The position numbers and the translations under genes were made by a program. The notes under the pieces were generated by a model. That model worked only from the letters and a program-made list of their open reading frames with translations, was not told the origin of the DNA and searched no databases. Below, piece after piece: positions 7,814-13,098 of a stretch of DNA of 13,098 bases. This DNA comes from DATDUP01 sp035290345. Lineage in GTDB: Bacteria; Patescibacteriota; Patescibacteriia; Magasanikbacterales; UBA922. The stretch's first letter is position 1. Every line of letters begins with the position of its first letter. The stretch lies in NCBI GenBank assembly GCA_035290345.1, contig DATDUP010000014.1, forward strand, positions 1 to 13,098, read 5' to 3'.

Positions 7814-8920
7814 CTATCCTCCTGTTTGCTGCCACTTCAAATAAGCTTCGATCAATGGCTGCAGGTCGCCATCCAAAACAGCCTGATCATCCGTGGTCTC
7901 ATAGCGACTGCGCAAATCTTTTACTAAATGATAAGGGTGAAGGACATAGGAACGAATCTGGCTCCCCCATTCCGGACTCTTATATTCTCCACGAAGTTTC
8001 TGCTTTTCTTCTTCTTCCTGCTCTTCTTTTAATTTCTGCAACTTGGACAATAAAACTCGCATGGCGGTTTCTCTATTTTGTAATTGTGACCGTTCATTCT
8101 GACAAGAGGCTGTCAAACCAGTTGGCAAATGGACTATCCGCACCGCCGAATAAGTGGTATTGACGCTTTGACCGCCGTGGCCACCAGACATGAAAGTGTC
8201 AATACGTAAATCCTTAGGATCAATTTTAACTGCTTCACTTTCATCCATTTCTGGTATTACTTCAACTAGAGCAAAAGAAGTGTGCCGCATCTTTTCGGCA
8301 TCAAAAGGAGAAATCCGAACTAGACGATGAGTGCCGTGCTCTGATTTTAGATGACCATACGCAAAATCACCCGCCACCCGAAAGCAAATTGATTTCAGTC
8401 CTGCCTCTTGCCCACGGGATTCGTCCAACACCGTCACTCGCCATTTCTTGCTTTCGCAATACCTGAAGATCATCCGCATCAGCATCTCTGCCCAATCCTG
8501 AGCTTCGGTGCCGCCCGATCCGGCATGAATGGAAATTACTGCGTTGCGACTATCATATCGACCACCCAATAATGTCTGAAACTCCAAACCATTAATCTCT
8601 TTTATTAGTCCCTGATAGTGCTGTTCAATTTCTTCCCGCAAATTTACTCCCTGGTCCGCCTCGTCTAAACGGGCCATCTCTAACAAATCAGTCACCGCTT
8701 GTTTTAATTGTTCCCAATGGGTTATTTCCGCTTGCAAGTTTCCCAATCTCCGACTCTGGCGGCTGGCGTTTTCCTGATCTTTCCAAAAATCAGCCGTTGA
8801 AGACTCAATCTGTAACTTTTTTATCTCCTCTTCTTTTTCACTCAGATGCAACCAAACCTGCAGATCTAACAATTTTCTGTGCAACTCCTCCAGGGATTTT
8901 ACCAAATCATGCATTTCCAT
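7814..8920 (-). CDS. prfB: Peptide chain release factor 2 (RF2), without programmed frameshift
   Basis: RF2 recognises UAA and UGA stop codons and triggers peptide release. The 368-residue protein has the N-terminal coiled region, the HAGSGGTEAQDWA segment (132-144), the SPF codon-recognition tripeptide (204-206) that marks RF2 rather than RF1 (PxT), and GGQ (249-251), whose Gln is methylated in known RFs. In many bacteria prfB contains an in-frame UGA and a +1 shift near codon 26. Here the corresponding stretch (LLDLQVWLHLSEKEE) is read in one frame without a stop, so that autoregulation is absent. Two start codons, at 8920 and 8914, are possible and neither has a clear ribosome-binding site. 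It is the first gene of the prfB-tsaC-DUF4015-rsmA operon and ends in TAG. Confidence 0.96.
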   Translation of the reverse strand: MEMHDLVKSLEELHRKLLDLQVWLHLSEKEEEIKKLQIESSTADFWKDQENASRQSRRLGNLQAEITHWEQLKQAVTDLLEMARLDEADQGVNLREEIEQHYQGLIKEINGLEFQTLLGGRYDSRNAVISIHAGSGGTEAQDWAEMLMRMIFRYCESKKWRVTVLDESRGQEAGLKSICFRVAGDFAYGHLKSEHGTHRLVRISPFDAEKMRHTSFALVEVIPEMDESEAVKIDPKDLRIDTFMSGGHGGQSVNTTYSAVRIVHLPTGLTASCQNERSQLQNRETAMRVLLSKLQKLKEEQEEEEKQKLRGEYKSPEWGSQIRSYVLHPYHLVKDLRSRYETTDDQAVLDGDLQPLIEAYLKWQQTGG

Positions 8921-8947
8921 ATAAGTAGGTCAACAACTTTTTCTGTG

Positions 8948-8975
8948 CTTATCACAACTTTACTTCTCTAACCAA
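8948..8975 (-). promoter_or_regulatory. Possible weak promoter for the prfB operon
   Basis: On the minus strand TTGGTT (8970-8975), a 16-nt spacer and GATAAG (8948-8953) preceded by TGT could form an extended -10 promoter about 28 nt before prfB. The match is partial, and the gap to the upstream gene is only 59 nt with no terminator visible, so read-through from the DUF4870 gene is equally possible. Confidence 0.3.
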
Positions 8976-8979
8976 AAAA

Positions 8980-9333
8980 TTACAAATTAAGATTTTTGGC
9001 ATATTGACCAATGAAAGGCAGTTCTTTTCCTTCCCCATTGGCCGCGTGCAACATTCCGACAATCATTAATAAAAGACATAGGATATTGCCCAATACCGCA
9101 ATCATCCAACCCAACACTGGGATTATCCCTACGGCATTGATTATCACCCAAAAAATACATAGAACCAACCCCTGGATACCGTGATACTTGGCATACGGGC
9201 TGTCCTTTTTTAATAACAGGGGTAAGAGACAAAGCAAGCCCAGATAGCCAATAATAGCCAAGGCTTTATTTTCTTCGATGTCTTTAGCTTCAAACGTTTT
9301 TTCGGTCAACGGGGGGATGGCCGAGTTTTCCAT
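8980..9333 (-). CDS. DUF4870/Tic20-like small integral membrane protein
   Basis: This is a 117-residue membrane protein. After a short polar N-terminus it has hydrophobic segments at about 25-42, 54-72 and 74-97. The YAKYHGIQGLVLCIFW segment (47-62) matches the F-[HA]-x-x-Q-G-L pattern typical of DUF4870 and Tic20-like proteins, which are small helical-bundle membrane proteins of unknown function in bacteria. The ATG at 9333 is the only reasonable start, and no ribosome-binding site is evident in the AT-rich 27-nt gap to the HD-like gene. It may be co-transcribed with that gene. Function cannot be assigned from the sequence. Confidence 0.8.
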   Translation of the reverse strand: MENSAIPPLTEKTFEAKDIEENKALAIIGYLGLLCLLPLLLKKDSPYAKYHGIQGLVLCIFWVIINAVGIIPVLGWMIAVLGNILCLLLMIVGMLHAANGEGKELPFIGQYAKNLNL

Positions 9334-9360
9334 ATGATTAATTAAGATGAATAATAAGTA

Positions 9361-9924
9361 TTAACTACGAGCCGCTTCTATTAATTTTTTATAGATTTTG
9401 TAGTAGCTCAACAATTCCTGACGACATTCAGGCAAAGAAAGAATCGCTTTTTTCTCATCTATCTTATACTCCAATTGACGAAGAATTTCCTCTTCAGTCA
9501 CTCCCCGACCGGCCAATAACGGAATATAAGCAAAAAACCCGCGGGGGTGAAGAAAACGATAACAATCAGCATTGGCACAGATTTCCGCTTCCGGGCAGAG
9601 ATAGGGAACCTGCCCATGATGGGCCTCGACACAATTGAGGATTTTCTGTTCTCTATCAATTGGTAGGTCAAATGATTGGAGAAACTCCGCTGCGGCAGTC
9701 CGACTCATTTCCACATGTTCCGCAAGACGCTGTTCAGCCAAAGCTTGACCCAATTTTAAATCCATCAAATACACTCCCACTTTCACGATTTCTAAATCTG
9801 CTCCCAAAGATTGGGCTAAGACAATTGCTTTTTCTTCCGATAAAGTAAAATGAACCGGCAAGGGGGTGCCAAATTTAGCGATTTCTTCCTGAGCATAAGT
9901 TTTAGCCGCTGAAACAAGATCCAT
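9361..9924 (-). CDS. Variant HD-domain protein with the HD doublet replaced by MD
   Basis: The order of conserved residues is that of an HD-superfamily phosphohydrolase: H25, then VGVYLMDLKLG (49-59), H70 in EHVEMS, H102-H103 in VEAHHG and D120 in CANADCYRF. The histidine of the signature HD pair is Met (M54-D55), so the usual metal site is altered. Cysteines C98, C110, C116 and C121 cluster around the later part and could supply other ligands, which is speculative. A helical C-terminus follows, for 187 residues in total. The frame is open to an ATG at 9996, but that start would place the groEL terminator hairpin and the likely promoter inside the gene, so I chose the ATG at 9924. No ribosome-binding site is visible, and the leader would be very short. 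Substrate and role are unknown. Confidence 0.78.
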   Translation of the reverse strand: MDLVSAAKTYAQEEIAKFGTPLPVHFTLSEEKAIVLAQSLGADLEIVKVGVYLMDLKLGQALAEQRLAEHVEMSRTAAAEFLQSFDLPIDREQKILNCVEAHHGQVPYLCPEAEICANADCYRFLHPRGFFAYIPLLAGRGVTEEEILRQLEYKIDEKKAILSLPECRQELLSYYKIYKKLIEAARS

Positions 9925-9938
9925 ATGAGACAGGGGGT

Positions 9939-9967
9939 ATTGTAATATAACTTTAACAACAAAACAA
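9939..9967 (-). promoter_or_regulatory. Possible promoter of the variant HD gene
   Basis: On the minus strand TTGTTT (9962-9967), a 17-nt spacer and TACAAT (9939-9944) fit a moderate sigma-70 promoter with a start point about 8 nt before the ATG at 9924. The -35 overlaps the 3' side of the groEL terminator. Confidence 0.4.
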
Positions 9968-9984
9968 CCGGGATTAACCGGCTG
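9952..9984 (-). terminator. GC-rich intrinsic terminator downstream of groEL
   Basis: On the minus strand CAGCCGG and CCGGTTG pair over 7 bp, including one G-U, around a 6-nt loop (9978-9984 with 9965-9971). The T-rich tract TTTTGTTGTT follows. It is the second of two hairpins after groEL. Confidence 0.75.
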
Positions 9985-9994
9985 TTTCAGATAC

Positions 9995-10034
9995 AAACAA
10001 AACTATATCACCATCTAAATCATTTATGATATAG
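9995..10034 (-). terminator. AT-rich hairpin downstream of groEL, probable first terminator
   Basis: An exact 8-bp inverted repeat CTATATCA/TGATATAG (10027-10034 with 10003-10010, 16-nt spacer) lies 22 nt after the groEL stop and is followed on the minus strand by TTTTGTTT. The stem is AT-rich, so it is weak as a terminator. It may act as a 3'-end stabiliser in front of the stronger hairpin at 9952-9984. Confidence 0.5.
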
Positions 10035-10056
10035 ACAAGGCCACACCACCACTATA

Positions 10057-11697
<1,641 letters not shown>

Positions 11698-11701
11698 TCA
11701 A

Positions 11702-11980
11702 TTATTTCTCCACAATGGCCAGGATTTTTTCCTGATCCAAAATTTTGTATTCTACGCCGTCTTTTTCCACTTCTTCCCCGCCCCATTTTTCAAATAGGAC
11801 GACCATCCCTGGCTTCAAACCGAGCTTGGCTAATTTCTCGCCATTACCCAAAGCAATAACTTCACCTTCTGCTTTTTTTTCTTTTTCCACAGTATCCGGT
11901 AGGACAATTCCGGATGCGGTCACTTCTTCCTCCTTGATGGGTTTGATTAAAACCCGTTCACCCAATGGTTGGATATTCAT
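11702..11980 (-). CDS. groES: 10 kDa co-chaperonin GroES
   Basis: GroES is the heptameric lid of the GroEL cage. The 92-residue length is slightly short but normal. The N-terminal IQPLGERVLIKPI strand, the mobile loop (about 18-33) with the GroEL-binding IVL tripeptide at 25-27, and the C-terminal YKILDQEKILAIVE strand are all recognisable. It is the first gene of groES-groEL. The leader between the operator and the ATG is very AT-rich and lacks a Shine-Dalgarno sequence. Confidence 0.97.
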   Translation of the reverse strand: MNIQPLGERVLIKPIKEEEVTASGIVLPDTVEKEKKAEGEVIALGNGEKLAKLGLKPGMVVLFEKWGGEEVEKDGVEYKILDQEKILAIVEK

Positions 11981-12004
11981 AAATAAATAAATTAAATATC
12001 TTTT

Positions 12005-12031
12005 TTATCACTCCAATCACCGGAGTGATAA
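12005..12031 (-). promoter_or_regulatory. CIRCE-type heat-shock operator (HrcA site) before groES
   Basis: A perfect inverted repeat TTATCACTC-N9-GAGTGATAA is present, and one further inner C-G pair extends it to 10 bp. The CIRCE consensus for HrcA binding is TTAGCACTC-N9-GAGTGCTAA, so this site differs by one symmetric substitution (G to T on one arm, C to A on the other) and keeps the exact 9-nt spacer. It begins about 8 nt after the -10 box, covering the transcription start, which is the usual place for HrcA repression of groESL. No hrcA gene is in the window. Confidence 0.92.
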
Positions 12032-12038
12032 CAGAAAC

Positions 12039-12066
12039 ATTCTACCGCACTGGCAGATAATGTCAA
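12039..12066 (-). promoter_or_regulatory. Promoter of groES-groEL
   Basis: On the minus strand a consensus -35 TTGACA (12061-12066), a 16-nt spacer and -10 TAGAAT (12039-12044) make a strong vegetative promoter. The predicted start lies at the edge of the CIRCE-type operator, giving a leader of about 50 nt. Confidence 0.88.
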
Positions 12067-12073
12067 GATGGGG

Positions 12074-12093
12074 ATTGTGGAAAAAACCACAAT
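12074..12093. repeat. Short perfect hairpin between the small RNA and the groES promoter
   Basis: ATTGTGG and CCACAAT pair over 7 bp around a loop of six identical bases (A on plus, T on minus). It has no T-tract after it on the minus strand, so it is not a standard terminator. It sits 8 nt upstream of the groES -35 and 14 nt past the small RNA's U-run. It could be a protein site or a backup 3' structure; no function can be shown. Confidence 0.4.
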
Positions 12094-12107
12094 TTCTTTC
12101 AGTATGC

Positions 12108-12235
12108 AAAAAGCCCAGGGCAGGTGACAAGCTCAAGATACCGTGCATATGTCGTACTGTGTATGCCTGTCGATGACACAGCACTGATGCCGAGTACCCC
12201 GTGCCTGTCGCCAGCCTTGGGCTCTCGTAATTGAC
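12108..12235 (-). ncRNA. Candidate small structured RNA of about 128 nt, family not recognised
   Basis: The stretch between the ligase and groES has no plausible protein gene but folds on the minus strand as one long rod. The closing helix AGCCCA/TGGGCT joins 12218-12223 to 12112-12117. Further helices GGC/GCC, GG/CC and GACAGGC/GCTTGTC follow with single mismatches. Next come GGTAC/GTATC, GCAT/ATGC and an apical 9-bp stem GTGCTGTGT/ACACAGTAC with a 13-nt loop. Five T residues follow the closing helix (12108-12112), as in an intrinsic terminator. A near-consensus promoter puts the start near 12235. CGACAGGCA occurs twice, in the 5' arm and in the apical loop. I see no SRP RNA tetraloop motif, no tmRNA or RNase P signatures and no tRNA. 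A rod with internal bubbles recalls 6S RNA in shape, but it is short for 6S and I cannot assign it. Confidence 0.65.
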
Positions 12236-12241
12236 CCTTTC

Positions 12242-12270
12242 ATTATCCCATACCCAACCCCACCTGTCAA
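12242..12270 (-). promoter_or_regulatory. Near-consensus promoter of the candidate small RNA
   Basis: On the minus strand -35 TTGACA (12265-12270), a 17-nt spacer and -10 GATAAT (12242-12247) preceded by TGG (extended -10) form one of the best promoters in the window. It fires into the structured region and not directly into a protein gene; the next coding start, groES, is about 260 nt away behind its own promoter. Confidence 0.8.
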
Positions 12271-12309
12271 AACTCTCATCCCCTTATTTTTTGGCTAAAA
12301 TATCACTAA

Positions 12310-13098
12310 TTATATCAAGGAGGTGGATGAACTGTGGAGAAGCTGAACCACCCTCTTTAATACCAGGCCCCAATACACACCCGAAACCATTAAACCGGTG
12401 TATGAGGTCCAGAAATAATGATCAAAAAACGCCAAAATTACATAAGGAAGCAAACAATACAAAAGGATCATGGCCGCGTGTCGGCGTTGTCCGCCTTTTA
12501 CTGAAAACAAAGAACCCAGGAAAACTATTATGGCCGCTGCTAAGATAGAGACCCCAATCCACCCCAACTCCGTAGTCATTAACACAAAAATATTGTGCAC
12601 CGGTTGAATTTGTTCGTTGGGTAAGGGTCCGGGTAATAAAGCGGCCAGAGCTAACGTGTAATTACCTGCCCCTACTCCCCGTTCTGGAGACAAAGAATGG
12701 ACTGAGACCGCTTCAATATAGCCAGTCTTTCGTTCGGTTAAAGATCGCACTTCATTAATCGAATTGCCCAAAATCCGAATTTGCCAAACCGGGAACACAG
12801 CTAAAGAAACTGCGGCCACAAAAATAAAGACAAAAAATAAATGCTTCCCCAGTCCTTCTTTTTCCCTCTTCAACTTCAAACCAGTCAAATATACTAAACC
12901 GGTCAAAAACAACAAACCGATGGCCAAAAGGCCGGCCCGACTAAAAGTAATTATTACCCCGGCGATTAATAAAAAATATTTGGTTAAATCGCTGGCTCCC
13001 AAACGTTTATCTAACGAACTAATCTTCCCTAAAAGCAGAGTAGCAATCACCAACACCAGATATCCAGAAAAAGTATTCGGGGAACCGAAAGAGCCATA
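12310..13098 (-). CDS. O-antigen ligase/polymerase-like membrane protein (Wzy_C family), N-terminus beyond window
   Basis: The frame is open to the right window edge, so the 262 visible residues are the C-terminal part of a larger protein. A GTG at 13056 is in frame but is not the likely start, since the upstream codons encode the family's GSxGxPNxFxGYL segment (visible residues 2-14). Other family landmarks are an SRAG segment opening a transmembrane helix, the periplasmic GVGAGNY, and the PVHNIFVLMTTELGWIGV stretch (the conserved H-N and E-x-G region). Further C-terminal transmembrane helices follow. Such proteins join or polymerise undecaprenyl-linked glycans on the outer face of the cytoplasmic membrane, and related members act as glycoprotein oligosaccharyltransferases. 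Which reaction applies here is not visible. No terminator is clear after the TAA stop. Confidence 0.88.
   Translation of the reverse strand, partial: YGSFGSPNTFSGYLVLVIATLLLGKISSLDKRLGASDLTKYFLLIAGVIITFSRAGLLAIGLLFLTGLVYLTGLKLKREKEGLGKHLFFVFIFVAAVSLAVFPVWQIRILGNSINEVRSLTERKTGYIEAVSVHSLSPERGVGAGNYTLALAALLPGPLPNEQIQPVHNIFVLMTTELGWIGVSILAAAIIVFLGSLFSVKGGQRRHAAMILLYCLLPYVILAFFDHYFWTSYTGLMVSGVYWGLVLKRVVQLLHSSSTSLI

Noticed and set aside
7809..7835. N-terminal extension of tsaC (extra MAANRRIVY)
   Set aside because: It would overlap the end of prfB and place the perfect AGGAGG inside the gene instead of before the start.
9925..9996. N-terminal extension of the HD-like gene
   Set aside because: The 72 bases include the groEL terminator stem, its T-tract and the probable promoter, so they are better explained as control sequence.
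12108..12235. Identity of the small RNA as SRP RNA, tmRNA, RNase P RNA or a tRNA
   Set aside because: The SRP GGAA-type apical loop and asymmetric loop, the tmRNA tRNA-like ends, the RNase P conserved boxes and a cloverleaf are all missing. A plus-strand transcript is also unlikely because that side lacks a promoter and a T-run.
12318..12548. Plus-strand AGGAGGTGG followed by ATG, opening a reading frame
   Set aside because: The spacing from AGGAGG to the ATG is only 3 nt, and the frame is antisense to the ligase and has a composition unlike a protein. The same bases on the minus strand read CACCTCCTT, identical to the 16S rRNA anti-Shine-Dalgarno core, but no other 16S sequence is present, so I take it as chance.

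Overview
The window reads as a chromosomal piece of a Candidate Phyla Radiation (Patescibacteria, probably Parcubacteria-like) genome. This is an inference from several features: dense packing on one strand, short intergenic gaps, few clear Shine-Dalgarno sites, and a very long secreted cysteine-rich protein of a kind common in that group. An O-antigen-ligase-type membrane protein, a DUF4015 putative glycosidase and a DUF4870 membrane protein also fit. Every supported gene is on the minus strand, so transcription runs from high to low coordinates. The nine genes whose ends are visible, plus the ligase, stop on TAA or TAG. No in-frame TGA was seen, and an RF2-type release factor is present, so the standard bacterial code is the natural reading.

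In transcription order: (1) 13098-12310, the C-terminal part of an O-antigen ligase/polymerase-like membrane protein. (2) 12270-12108, a stretch with no protein gene that holds a near-consensus promoter, a rod-like self-complementary RNA of about 128 nt and a terminal U-run. I read this as an independently transcribed, unassigned small RNA. (3) 12066-10057, the heat-shock operon groES-groEL behind a strong promoter and a CIRCE-type operator, closed by two terminator-like hairpins. (4) 9924-8980, a variant HD-domain protein and a DUF4870-like membrane protein. (5) 8920-5240, a tight four-gene operon (RF2, threonylcarbamoyl-AMP synthase, DUF4015 protein, RsmA) with gaps of 5, 1 and 3 nt, ending in an intrinsic terminator. 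Three of its four products serve translation: termination, tRNA t6A modification and 16S rRNA dimethylation. (6) 5202-1, an extended -10 promoter driving a two-gene unit: a membrane-anchored protein with thrombospondin type 3 calcium loops, then a giant secreted protein of at least 1499 residues that runs off the left edge.

The least explained parts are the two-gene surface/secreted module at the left and the small RNA beside groES. The giant protein carries a repeated C-x5-G-C-x2-3-[YF] motif interrupted by a jelly-roll-like (carbohydrate-binding-module-like) domain. Three start positions were moved from the longest open frame: the TSP3 protein to 5150, TsaC to 7808 and the HD-like protein to 9924. 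Each rests on a ribosome-binding site or on the upstream transcription signals.
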